From contig JABANP010000231.1 of the NCBI GenBank assembly GCA_013115135.1, positions 1-64,000 of the forward strand: a stretch of 64,000 nt of DNA, read 5' to 3'. This document shows positions 23,824-34,184 of the stretch, piece after piece (position 1 is the stretch's first letter; each line of letters opens with the position of its first letter). The position numbers and the translations under genes were made by a program. The notes beneath the pieces were generated by a model. That model was not told the origin of the DNA. It made no database searches and was given only the letters and a program-made list of their open reading frames with translations. Source of the DNA: Perkinsus olseni. Taxonomy: Eukaryota; Perkinsozoa; Perkinsida; Perkinsidae.

Positions 23824-25727
23824 ACTTGCATATTAACTGGTTGTATTTCAGAGGCCGCTGATTGTATAGCCTCCACTAATTTATACTCTCTGGTTGATTA
23901 CTCTTCTTCTTCTTCGCTCTCTTAATTGAACTTTAAGCGGCGTTACGAGCCGTCGTATAGATAGCCTAGTTTGGCGACTTCGGTAGTTGTAAAGTGTAAT
24001 TACCGTGTGTTAGCTATTTCATCATCAGCTAGTTCGAGCTAACGCTAATAACCTCTACGATTTTACATTACTCACAATGTTGAGTGAATCCCTTCGGTAC
24101 TTTCAGCCCTTGCTGCCGAGAATCTAAACGTTTTCTGAATAGATGAACTCTCTGTTGTGTTCAGCGTTAGAGAGAGTTGCAATCTATGCTATGGCGGGAG
24201 ACCGACCAGTCACATCTTCGCATGTAAGCTACTGTGCCCCGAAGTAGTCATATGGGCGGTCAAGCCGTTCCGCATTTCAACCACTGTTATACCATACTCA
24301 AGAAATCAGCTTTGATGAAAAGACATTCTCAACCCCAACAGAGATTCGACCCAACGCCCATTATCTATCTAGACAAAAGCTCCACCAATTGGTCTAATCT
24401 GATCCTTAGAATTGTGCCGGTCCACCACTCATGTGACCGCTCATTGACGGCTCATTGTCGTCCAGTCAGCCATCAATTGGACGGCATTTAATTCGACGCT
24501 GGAACGGTTCCGTGGCCCCAACTTCAGCGAGCGAGCTGAGTTTCCGCACGCTGTTCCAGGGGGTACCCGGATCTAAACCCGCTCGCGGATACGCACCGTT
24601 CCTACCCAGGGACCAAGGCACAGTTCTCCTGACAGGCAAGGAGCTAACAAGGAGCTACCCTGAAGGTAAGGTGAATCGTGGGATGGTACATCCCTGGATC
24701 CATTGGATGTACACCTACTATTGGTGTATCGGAGCTCAGCTCGGTTGGGTCGACCACGCGACGCGGTAGAATCAAGACCGAAGGCTCCGCCTCTCCTCGA
24801 CCGCATTCCGCATCTTCGCCCTCACGGGTACTTCCCCGGAAGAGCTCTCCTGCAAGAAAACTCGTCTGGCAGTTTTCAAACGTCTCGTCGGAAAACATCT
24901 GTGCTCCAGGCGAGAATCGAACCTGCGGCCATCTCGTAGCCGGTCGTACGCTCTTCCAATTCTCCTAATCTGATAGTCGATCCCAAGCTAAGCCTAACTC
25001 ATCCATATACTTAGGATAACCTGATTTGGTCTATTTCCAATCACTCATCGAATGGGCGCCATTCAAAGCCCAATCGTCAAAGAAATGCCTTAGCGAGGGC
25101 CTGAGAAAAAATGCATATTCACGAGTGAGAGCTGACACGACCTGAAGGGCTCGCATATTCACTGGCTGGCTCGACACTGCAAGAACCTCAGGCATCTTCA
25201 AGATAGGTGAATGAGTTGAGGTTCCGCACTATGCTGCGAAAGGTACCCGGATCTAATCCCAGCCCTGTTTGACTATCTCAGTTGTAGCGTACTTCGTATG
25301 CAAGAAGTAGACATTTGACGATTCGTCAGTCGATGCGAGGAATATCAGAGGGTTACAACATAGGTTCTGGCGGGACGTCGATCAGCCTCGTCTTTGCGTG
25401 TGAGCTGTTGAGCCTCGGATTATGAGCTTTGAGACCCCTCAGCATCGAAAACACTAGCCTGATACTCAACAAATCAGTTCTGAATGAAAGAGATGGATAA
25501 GCCACTAAACATGGAGCACAGGTTGCTGACAATCTTCATCGATCAGATGCCTGGCGCGATCTGCGGCCTCCCTAACTTCTCCTCTCAATAGCCTCAACTC
25601 GGACGCAGCACTGCACAGTAGCTCCTCCTGCTTTGCCGTACGGGATATCAGCGAGAACTTTTGCCAGTTGTGCAACTGCATCCAAGAAACTCACGAAGAT
25701 TTCCGAGTCGCTGTTAACTAGTCTTAC
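23824..25727. other. array flank and adjoining intergenic DNA with tRNA-like blocks
   Basis: Array-type flank to about 24330, then unrelated sequence. On the minus strand 24965-24900 reads like the 3-prime part of a tRNA with box B GGTTCGATTCTC. On the plus strand two box-B-like CCCGGATCTAA blocks lie near 24570 and 25245. No complete cloverleaf and no gene could be supported. Confidence 0.4.
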
Positions 25728-26877
25728 ACAGGACCCAAGCAGGATTAGACGATACCGCTCGATGGAGAGACGATGCAACAGTTTCCGTAACATTCTGAAC
25801 TTCAACTCCGTCCGGTGTTTGCTGACGATTTCTCGCCAGCCATACAACACTCGGATCTGCCAGGCCGATATAAGTCGTGAGAGGTCGAGTTCAGCAACTG
25901 ACTTTCAAGCATTTCGCTTTGACGAGCTGACTGTGTCGAGTCTGTAATATCCTCATGCAATTGAGTAGGATACACTGCTGGCCTTGGAAGCATCGACGGA
26001 AAGGCTCTGGAATATGTCGACTGAGTGCAAGCCTGGGCCCAATGTGCCGTAACCAATCACCACACGAAGGCTTCTGCCATCGGCCACCTGTAATTAGCTA
26101 TCACCACTTGAAAGTAGCGCTGGGATGCTGTTCTTGGTGCGCTCACCTCGTAATGTTGCTAGGTGACACCACCATCGCAAGGTCATGATGAGGAGTAAGG
26201 TCAACTCTTCGGAGCGTGCCTCGAGTACCTTGAACGATACAAAAAGTCAAAAAGCTCGTCAACACGAAACAGGATGATGCGTTGACGGAAGGAGTCGTTC
26301 GTAGCTCACACAATCTCGAGTAGGGAAAGGCCAGCAGTAATGAAGCCTCCTCCGCGAAGTAGCAGCAACAACGCGATGTTCCTGACGAGGGCGTTGTGGA
26401 AAAGATAGGCCCGACAGTGACCGTACATTCTTCACTCGCCGAAGCTTCGCTCGCTGCCAATTAACGAAGCAGATCGCTCTCAGCTTCGCGTCGCTCGCGC
26501 GTCGTAGAGTTTTGGAAGCTGCACTCCGAACTCGACTTCTGCGCGCGAGGATCTTCCAAAGGCCGAAGAGAGTCGCTGAGGAGACGAAACAATCGCGAGA
26601 CACGCGTCGACCAGCCCACCTCGGGAGTGCTTCGAGGAGGTCAAAACTGTAGACGATTCCAAGGCAGTGTAAAGGCGATAAAGTTTGTAGCTTGGTCCCA
26701 CGACGGACCGCCAGTGAATGACCTGCCGCTGGCCTGCGCCACAACAATGGTGATGCAGGGTTGTACGGAGACGCTCAATCGTAAGGCGAAGATGTGTCGT
26801 AACGTCAATGCGAGCTTAGCTGAGGCTTCCTCTTGTATATGGTATACAAGGACGGTTCGCCTCCAGTGGACGAAGGC
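25728..26877 (-). CDS. W-repeat (Sfi1-like) exons, segment A
   Basis: Several exon-like frames on the minus strand share a helical repeat with a central Trp and basic/hydrophobic spacing. One is bounded by CAG and GTAAGA at 25856-25728 (43 codons, with VLYGWREIVSKHRTELKFR). Others near 26450-26580 hold TLFGLWKILARR and ICFVNWQRAKLRR, and near 26640-26740 VIHWRSVV. The frame starting at 26877 holds AFVHWRRTVLVY. In Sfi1-type proteins such Trp-centred helical repeats bind centrin at centrosomes or basal bodies; that role here is inferred only from the pattern. Exon order beyond the first is not resolved. This may be a separate gene, or the far end of the W-repeat gene at 33-45 kb with the 27-33 kb gene pair between. 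Confidence 0.5.
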
Positions 26878-26899
26878 CTGACGAGGAAGAGCCTTAGAA

Positions 26900-27379
26900 A
26901 AAGACCTCATCGGGAGTAATCTCACAGCAGCAGATTCCTTGATGGTTAGGAGGTGATTCAATCGCGAGAGAATATGACGCCGAGATTTCCAAGTTTCGAA
27001 GACCTACACGGAGGAGAGAGCTCCAATGACACAAAACGTAGGCCTGAATGAGGGGTACTCTCGTTGACGACACTCGAGTTCAACAGTCTAGCGAGTTACA
27101 ACTGGCGCCAAAGAAAAGACGATAATTCTCAGAATTCGCCAAACTTCGGCAGAGGATCTGCCTTTCTACTGAGTAGACTAGACCATCGAAGCTCATTGTT
27201 GAGCCCAGCGAGGAAGGGCAGTTGGATTTCGGATTGGTGTGGTATCGAATTGTGTGATGGAGCCCTTGTGCGTGGACCGATGGTGTCATGGATCATTCCA
27301 TGTGTCATGGAGCCGCTAGGGCTAGTAGCTTTCATAGAGGCCTCACCATCGTCTCGTATCACTTATCTAAGCTTTGATA
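26900..27379. other. intergenic region before the 27.4-kb gene
   Basis: No gene recognised. It should contain the promoter and leader of the gene starting at 27380. Confidence 0.35.
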
Positions 27380-29231
27380 ATGGTATCGTTTTCCTATATC
27401 CTTGCGATCGCTTGTGCATTCATCGCTACTGCGAATGCCTCCTCGCCTTCACTGAGGGCCATGGTGGAGTCCTCGTCTGGTAAATGTTCGGATGACTTTT
27501 GCTCGGTTGATAGAAGTGAGTATCCAAACATGCTTCCAATGGGAGATGTTAATGTGGTAGCATATAGTTTTGATGATGCTGGTCGTTGGTATATCGCTGG
27601 TACTGATTCTGATGGTAAATCAAGATTATGGAGGACATCGTGTGACTTGTCTTCATACGAGGTCTTGGCTGAACATTCCATCACCGACATGCAGGCCAAT
27701 CCCGATGGTTCTGAGGTCTACGCTATTAGTGAGCAGAGAGTGATTGTTATTAGTACTCTCGTTTACAACAGCATCAGAGTCATCGCCAATGACAACATGT
27801 ATCTGGGTTATACCGGTATCACTTTTGCCCCTGGCGACCCTGACAGGTTGTATGTTACTGCTAATACGTGGAATGGTGTTTTGGGCTTCCAACGTATCCC
27901 CTATGGCACCGGTTTCGAGACTATCGGTTGGGTTGCTGGTTCCCAAGTGAAGCTTCCCAATAACGAGTTCATCAAGGGTCTCCCTTACGATAGCCCTCAG
28001 GGTTTGAACAGTCCTACGACTATCCGTTACTTGGCACCATACATGTACATTCGTGTTGATATTGGTGTTACTGCTTGGTTACCATACTCATATCAGGCGT
28101 CTAGCATGTACCTCAACCTCGGTATCCCTGGTACTGAAGGCTTCACTGTTACTCCTGATAAGTATCTTTACTATAGACATGGTAATGATGCTGTCTATAG
28201 GAAGCCTTTGGATGATCCGACCGCCGAGGGTGAACTGTACGCTGGTGGATGTGGTTGTGGGATGGATGATAATCAAATATGTACCGCTGGTAAGGGTAAC
28301 TTGGTCAACTTCCAACCCACTGATGGTCAAATTGTAATGCAGGATTACAACAGTCAAGTCGACTTCCGTTTCCTTGGTTGGTGTCAATGCCCACTCGTGA
28401 CTACGGGTTTACCGGTCACTACTACGGCCACCACCACTGGCTCCTGTCGAGACCACCACGGCTCCTGTCGAGACCACCACGGCTCCTGTCGAGACCACCA
28501 CTGCTCCTGTCGAGACCACCACTGCTCCTGTCGAGACCACCACTGCTCCTGTCGAGACCACCACTGCTCCTGTCGAGACCACCACCGAGCCCGTTGAGAC
28601 CACAACCGGGAACTCTTTGACTTGTGATGCTTACTGTTCATCGATAACTGCCGGTAGTTACTGTAAGTACTGGTCGACTCCGAGCACTTGTTACGGTAAC
28701 GGCATGCCATGCTCTTGTGGTGCTACGACTACCACGGCTCCTGTTACTGCAACAGAGACCACCATTGCTGCTTCTACCAGTTCCCAAGTTGTGACCACCA
28801 CCGAGCCCGTTGAGACCACCACTAAGCCCGTAGAGACCACCACTGCTTCTGTCGAGACCACTACTGAAGCAGCGGGTACCACTACGGCAAGTAACGGATC
28901 TTGTGCTGCTGGTAACGCTTACTGTGATTCTGTGTGGAGTGGCACTTACTGTAAATACTGGAAATCCCCCAGTGTTTGCTCGGAGACCAATCTACCATGC
29001 AGTTGTGATGATGTTGTCACAACAACCACCGAGGCCTCTCATCAGACTACTGAGTATCCGACTACCACCAACAGTGGTACTACTCAGCAACCGGTTGTGA
29101 CTACAACTGGATCTGATCTAAAATGCGACGCCTTCTGTAATTCTATCGAGGCCGGTAGTTACTGTAAGTATTGGGATGTGCCTAGCATCTGCTCTGGTAC
29201 CAACATCCCATGCGGTTGCGATCAACTCTGA
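27380..29231 (+). pseudogene. secreted propeller protein with three CKYW modules, copy 1 (one-base frameshift)
   Basis: The ATG at 27380 gives a signal peptide (MVSFSYILAIACAFIATANA). One propeller-like domain follows (CSDDFCSVDRSEYPNMLP, RWYIAGTDSDGKS, YLYYRHGNDAVYRKPLDD, YAGGCGCGMDDNQIC), then a Thr-rich stalk of nine 7-residue (A/E)PVETTT repeats, and three modules (CDAYCSSITAGSYCKYW, CDSVWSGTYCKYW, CNSIEAGSYCKYW). Relative to the copy at 30706, one extra G at 28439-28440 (ACTGGCTCC for ACTGCTCC) shifts the frame at the start of the stalk, giving an early stop at 28597. The modules continue in another frame to 29231. Either a recent pseudogene or a single sequencing error. Confidence 0.75.
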
Positions 29232-30705
29232 TTAACTTTTTGTGTTGTTCATCGTTGTTGTTTACTCTGTGCCGTGAAATAGAACCTCTGCTGTCTGTAA
29301 ACGTGCAGAAAATCAGCAATCCTGATTTTTTCACCACCGCTGTGCGCGGGTATAAACTGTTTGAGTGAAAAGGCTTGGTCTGTTGTGTTCAACGTTTTCA
29401 AGGCGAGGAAATCACTACGGGGAAACTGAGAAGGGCTTCAGTCGTTTCGAGCCACCCAGCTTAGTGCTTCAGTTTTCACGAAAATGGGTTATTGGACAGA
29501 GCGGTTCTGAATCTCAGGACCGATTCTGGAGCGCCCCGTTTTACGGGGAAAAACACTCCCAAAAGAGTTGAAGATTCAGAATGAGTTCAGTGAGCGGAAG
29601 TGCTGATTGTGATAAAGTTTAGAATAGCGCCTAGCGGAGCGACGCACGTCGCGGTGATCACCAGAAAGTGCGACTGTGTTGCGGCAAGTTGGCGGCCATA
29701 CCTGTGGCAGGGCGAATGCGAAGCTACATGGCTGATGCCCTTGACTAGCATTCTATCGTATGAAGTAGTGGCGCACGCGTACTGATTGACATCTTCACAG
29801 AAGGCAGGAGAATCCTCTACAATAGCTACCATCCAAAGGATTACGAGTAGGGGATACTCCGCCTAAAACGAGGACAGATATTTCGGACGATTGAGAATAG
29901 AGGAGAACTGAGCCCAAGCTGATGAAGCCGTTACTAATGATATCCCCAGTATTGGATTGAATAAGCAGGCAGTGCTGATCACGAGCGAGAAAAAGAGCTT
30001 GACAGGTGTCTCCCTACACGTCTGAGACGTGACTCAACGAACAAAGAGGGAGTCGATAGCAGGACCTTCAAAGTAAACTCAAATACACTGTGAAAGCTTC
30101 CCTCACAAACCAAGGCATCCCTTCTCAGAATCTATTCGCTATTGTGAGGCGTTGCTATTGTCGCGGACAGAGCGAGCTCCCGAAACGTGCGGTACGCGCC
30201 GCGCCTAACGTACGAAGAACTGTTGTTCGTCGTGAAAACCGAGCCTAAGATTCGAACCCACGACCTCTTGGCATACACGAATTCAACCGATTTATCAGCG
30301 CGATGCACTGCCGTTTGGCTACCACGGCCGTAGCTTTTCTACTGTCCATCAACACACAGTTGATGGTGGGCTAGGGGCTCGACGTTCCGAAGAGTTATCG
30401 CGTTAAGGGGGGAATGGAGGCGTCCAGGCGGCGTCATTACCAACAACCACTATCGACTGTTTTATAGGAGAAGCAGACTGCGGTGTATACGCATTTGTAG
30501 ACAGAATAATGGCAGCTCCACGCGCAATGTTGAACACGAAGATGCAGATGCTGCACACGGTGCACGAAAGAATACTTGTTCCATGGAGCGTGTCGAGCTA
30601 GTACTAGGGGAACTGTTTCGTAGAAGAACCAACGATCGGCAGCCGGAGTCCACAGTTTTCGCCCACAGTGTTCTTCACTCCAGTGCCTTTGACAATTGTA
30701 AACAC
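29232..30705. other. spacer between the paired genes, with a tRNA-like block
   Basis: No gene found. On the minus strand about 30345-30240 resembles a degenerate tRNA: a D-arm-like GGTAGCCAAACGGC, then after an unusually long middle GGTCGTGGGTTCGAATC, with mispaired stems. The spacer is not shared with the flank of the other copy. Confidence 0.4.
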
Positions 30706-32625
30706 ATGAGAACATCAACAATCGTCCTGTCAGCCCTTGTGGTTGCAGCGACCGCTGCGCAGTCCTCCTTCAGAGGCTTGATGGAGTCCTCGTCTGGTAA
30801 ATGTTCGGATGACTTTTGCTCGGTTGATAGAAGTGAGTATCCAAACATGCTTCCAATGGGAGATGTTAATGTGGTAGCATATAGTTTTGATGATGCTGGT
30901 CGTTGGTATATCGCTGGTACTGATTCTGATGGTAAATCAAGATTATGGAGGACATCGTGTGACTTGTCTTCATATGAGGTCTTGGCTGAACATTCCATCA
31001 CCGACATGCAGGCTAACCCCGATGGTTCTGAGGTCTACGCTATTAGTGAGCAGAGAGTGATTGTTATTAGTACTCTCGTTTACAACAGTATCAGAGTCAT
31101 CGCCAATGACAACATGTATCTGGGTTATACCGGTATCACTTTTGCCCCTGGCGACCCTGACAGGTTGTATGTTACTGCTAATACGTGGAATGGTGTTTTG
31201 GGCTTCCAACGTATCCCCTATGGCACCGGTTTCGAGACTATCGGTTGGGTTGCTGGTTCCCAAGTGAAGCTTCCCAATAACGAGTTCATCAAGGGTCTCC
31301 CTTACGATAGCCCTCAGGGTTTGAACAGTCCTACGACTATCCGTTACTTGGCACCATACATGTACATTCGTGTTGATATTGGTGTTACTGCTTGGTTACC
31401 ATACTCATATCAGGCGTCTAGCATGTACCTCAACCTCGGTATCCCTGGTACTGAAGGCTTCACTGTTACTCCTGATAAGTATCTTTACTATAGACATGGT
31501 AATGATGCTGTCTATAGGAAGCCTTTGGATGATCCGACCGCCGAGGGTGAACTGTACGCTGGTGGATGTGGTTGTGGGATGGATGATAATCAAATATGTA
31601 CCGCTGGTAAGGGTAACTTGGTCAACTTCCAACCCACTGATGGTCAAATTGTAATGCAGGATTACAACAGTCAAGTCGACTTCCGTTTCCTTGGTTGGTG
31701 TCAATGCCCACTCGTGACTACGGGTTTACCGGTCACTACTACGGCCACCACCACTGCTCCTGTCGAGACCACCACGGCTCCTGTCGAGACCACCACGGCT
31801 CCTGTCGAGACCACCACGGCTCCTGTCGAGACCACCACCGAGCCCGTTGAGACCACCACTGCTCCTGTTGAGACCACCACTGCTCCTGTCGAGACCACCA
31901 CGGCTCCTGTCGAGACCACCACGGCTCCTGTCGAGACCACCACTGCTCCTGTCGAGACCACCACTGCTCCTGTCGAGACCACCACCGAGCCCGTTGAGAC
32001 CACCACCGGGAACTCTTTGACCTGTGATGCTTACTGTTCATCGATAACTGCCGGTAGTTACTGTAAGTACTGGTCGACTCCGAGCACTTGTTACGGTAAC
32101 GGCATGCCATGCTCTTGTGGTGCTACGACTACCACGGGTCCTGTTACTGCAACAGAGACCACCATTGCTGCTTCTACCAGTTCCCAAGTTGTGACCACCA
32201 CCGAGCCCGTTGAGACCACCACTAAGCCCGTAGAGACCACCACTGCTTCTGTCGAGACCACTACTGAAGCAGCGGGTACCACTACGGCAAGTAACGGATC
32301 TTGTGCTGCTGGTAACGCTTACTGTGATTCAGTCTGGAGTGGCACTTACTGTAAATACTGGAAATCCCCCAGTGTTTGCTCGGAGACCAATCTACCATGC
32401 AGTTGTGATGATGTTGTCACAACAACCACCGAGGCCTCTCATCAGACTACTGAGTATCCGACTACCACCAACAGTGGTACTACTCAGCAACCGGTTGTGA
32501 CTACAACTGGATCTGATCTAAAATGCGACGCCTTCTGTAACTCTATCGAGGCCGGTAGTTACTGTAAGTATTGGCAAAGTCCCAGTATCTGCTCTGGTAC
32601 CACCACCTCATGCAGCTGTGAGTGA
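30706..32625 (+). CDS. secreted propeller protein with three CKYW modules, copy 2 (intact)
   Basis: Intact single-exon gene of about 640 residues. The ATG at 30706 is chosen because it opens a good signal peptide (MRTSTIVLSALVVAATAAQS); the 41 codons in frame before it are basic and not signal-like. One propeller-like domain, a stalk of twelve (A/E)PVETTT repeats, and three GSYCKYW-type modules with the spacing CxxxC...CKYW...C...PCxC. The body is nearly identical to the copy at 27.4 kb, but signal peptide and last module differ. Most likely secreted or surface-anchored; no membrane segment or GPI-like tail is obvious. Function unknown; the family resemblance to the array genes is clear from YLYYRHGxDAVYRKP and YAGGCGCGM. 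Confidence 0.85.
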   Translation: MRTSTIVLSALVVAATAAQSSFRGLMESSSGKCSDDFCSVDRSEYPNMLPMGDVNVVAYSFDDAGRWYIAGTDSDGKSRLWRTSCDLSSYEVLAEHSITDMQANPDGSEVYAISEQRVIVISTLVYNSIRVIANDNMYLGYTGITFAPGDPDRLYVTANTWNGVLGFQRIPYGTGFETIGWVAGSQVKLPNNEFIKGLPYDSPQGLNSPTTIRYLAPYMYIRVDIGVTAWLPYSYQASSMYLNLGIPGTEGFTVTPDKYLYYRHGNDAVYRKPLDDPTAEGELYAGGCGCGMDDNQICTAGKGNLVNFQPTDGQIVMQDYNSQVDFRFLGWCQCPLVTTGLPVTTTATTTAPVETTTAPVETTTAPVETTTAPVETTTEPVETTTAPVETTTAPVETTTAPVETTTAPVETTTAPVETTTAPVETTTEPVETTTGNSLTCDAYCSSITAGSYCKYWSTPSTCYGNGMPCSCGATTTTGPVTATETTIAASTSSQVVTTTEPVETTTKPVETTTASVETTTEAAGTTTASNGSCAAGNAYCDSVWSGTYCKYWKSPSVCSETNLPCSCDDVVTTTTEASHQTTEYPTTTNSGTTQQPVVTTTGSDLKCDAFCNSIEAGSYCKYWQSPSICSGTTTSCSCE

Positions 32626-32987
32626 TCTCATCTTGCACAGTGTAGCCGTTGAAGGAAGATTCTCTTACCGACAGCGGCAATTCTAGGTATTCTCCACTAC
32701 GTCTCTTTCCATCTTAAAAACTCTTTTCTCTGTCGCAAAAATTCTCAAAAGCCATCGATCTGTTCCAATGTTTTTTCAAATGGCAAACTGTGAGATTTTT
32801 CGGTGTTGTCAATTAAAGAGCCTGCGGCTTTGAATGAGTTTTCTTCTTTTCTTTCTCGAATAAGAAAGGAAAGGTGCGGTATCAAAATAATAGTAAATAA
32901 TAGCAAAAAACACTGCCATACTTGGCGCGAAAGTGACACATCTTCGACGCTGAGGAGTCTGTTCAGTAAAGCTCGACTCGGACGTAC
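32626..32987. other. convergent spacer
   Basis: AT-rich 3-prime flank of the plus-strand gene and downstream region of the minus-strand W-repeat exon ending at 32988. Nothing else seen. Confidence 0.35.
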
Positions 32988-33213
32988 CTAACACGGAGAG
33001 TTTGACGTGCTCCCTCGGTAGTCGCCGCCCCATGGTACCGGAGGCTTCACTCGGCTCCATCTGGCAAGACTGTCGAGCAGCCGCTTTCGTCTTCTGGCGT
33101 TCAACCATCGAGCGAGGCGGTGCTCACGATCGAGAGACACTCTTCTCCAAGAGACTAGGGCGTATCTAAGGTCGGTGTAGCGAGCATGCATGAAAGATTC
33201 TACATCACGGATA
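32988..33213 (-). CDS. W-repeat (Sfi1-like) gene, probable last exon
   Basis: After a CAG acceptor, about 75 codons run to a TAG at 32988 and hold RYALVSWRRVSLDREHRLAR and SLARWSRV, then a Pro/Gly/Ser tail. The Trp spacing matches the exons at 37.4-38.7 kb on the same strand, so this is a plausible C-terminus of that gene. The connection across 34-37 kb is not traced. Confidence 0.45.
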
Positions 33214-33606
33214 CTGGTATGCATAATTTGTCGTGTTCCTTCAGAAGAAGATGAATTCCCCACAAAACCTTCGCAACTGAGAAGCGGATCTCGACGGGAT
33301 TTTCTCACGAACGCGGAGTAATGATTTGAAGGAACCAATGTAAGCGGAAAACACAGAAGTGACGCGATATGCCATAGAGAATACCGATTCTATATCGAAC
33401 CATCTCCTCTTATTCTATCGAGCTCTCGATTTTTTTCGCTCGGCAATTCGATGCAATCTACCGTTCCCCGGCTTGTCCGTACAACGCCAAGTTAAAGAAG
33501 ACTTATTCGTCTAGGGGTGACTCGGCAAACTTGACAACTCTCCCGCTAGGGCTACAACCCCCTTCCACAAAGAGAAGATATTCCTGAGCTCCGAACTGAG
33601 CTGATG

Positions 33607-33610
33607 ATAC

Positions 33611-33647
<37 letters not shown>

Positions 33648-33648
33648 A
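33607..33648 (+). repeat. GAT/TGA trinucleotide microsatellite
   Basis: About 13 tandem GAT units. A shorter one (about 8 units) is at 46720-46745. Confidence 0.95.
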
Positions 33649-33671
33649 GTCGCGCAGTGGTACCGACGAAC

Positions 33672-34184
33672 TCATCCGATTAAGCAGCATCCGGAAGCTC
33701 GAAATTGCCTTACACCTTTCTGACTCTCAGTGGGAATACACGCAAGGATGAAGTGCTCTGACACTGACCTACTCAAACGCAGGTCCCACCTCAGGGTTGT
33801 CTTGTGTCCAGCTGAGAAGGCCTTCTGGACGATCGATCTCGCTAGGCGAGAGTCGACCATGCTGCTCGCGGCAAGCATGCGGAAAGCCGCCAGCAGGCAA
33901 GGCCTCAGGATTAGCTTTGTGCAGAGTATCCGCAATCCATTCCGGTGTTCGTGCGCATCTTGAGCGAATCTTAGGTTGAAGATGGGGTTGCAGCAGAATA
34001 TGTGGCCCTTACAGCGAGACCATCGGAGCACTATGACTCGACTAAGAGTCTGTTCTCGGTGCTGGAGGACCCTGTCGAGATTTTGTCGGCTGTGATTAGC
34101 TCGAGCGATGAGCCGAAGCCTCGCCAACCACTGGTGCCTGGGAAGAAAGGTGTTCATCTTCACAAACGAGTCAAGGAAAAGCAT
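33672..34184 (-). CDS. W-repeat-like exon region
   Basis: A long minus-strand frame with CLLAAFRMLAASSMVDSRLA and VLRWSRC resembles the W-repeat pattern. It may include an intron, because a GTAAGGGCC donor-like site and a TCAACCTAAG acceptor-like module lie inside it (about 33965-34010). The exon limits are not certain. Confidence 0.35.
   Translation of the reverse strand: MLFLDSFVKMNTFLPRHQWLARLRLIARANHSRQNLDRVLQHREQTLSRVIVLRWSRCKGHIFCCNPIFNLRFAQDAHEHRNGLRILCTKLILRPCLLAAFRMLAASSMVDSRLARSIVQKAFSAGHKTTLRWDLRLSRSVSEHFILACIPTESQKGVRQFRASGCCLIG

Larger units (their letters stand above)
21092..24330 (+). repeat. tandem unit 3 of the propeller-gene array
   Basis: Third direct copy. It is shorter because its gene has two propeller units, not three. 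Similarity to the other flanks ends between about 24330 and 24480, which marks the right border of the array. Confidence 0.8.

Noticed and set aside
28384..28710. Trp/Arg/Gln-rich minus-strand frame in the stalk repeats
   Set aside because: Shadow of the 21-bp PVETTTA repeat.
30240..30345. Minus-strand tRNA gene with intron
   Set aside because: D-arm-like and box-B-like parts exist, but the T-stem and acceptor do not pair and the middle is too long. Treated as tRNA-like remnant.
33600..33650. CRISPR-like or functional tandem array at the GAT run
   Set aside because: A simple trinucleotide microsatellite in a eukaryotic genome with no spacers.
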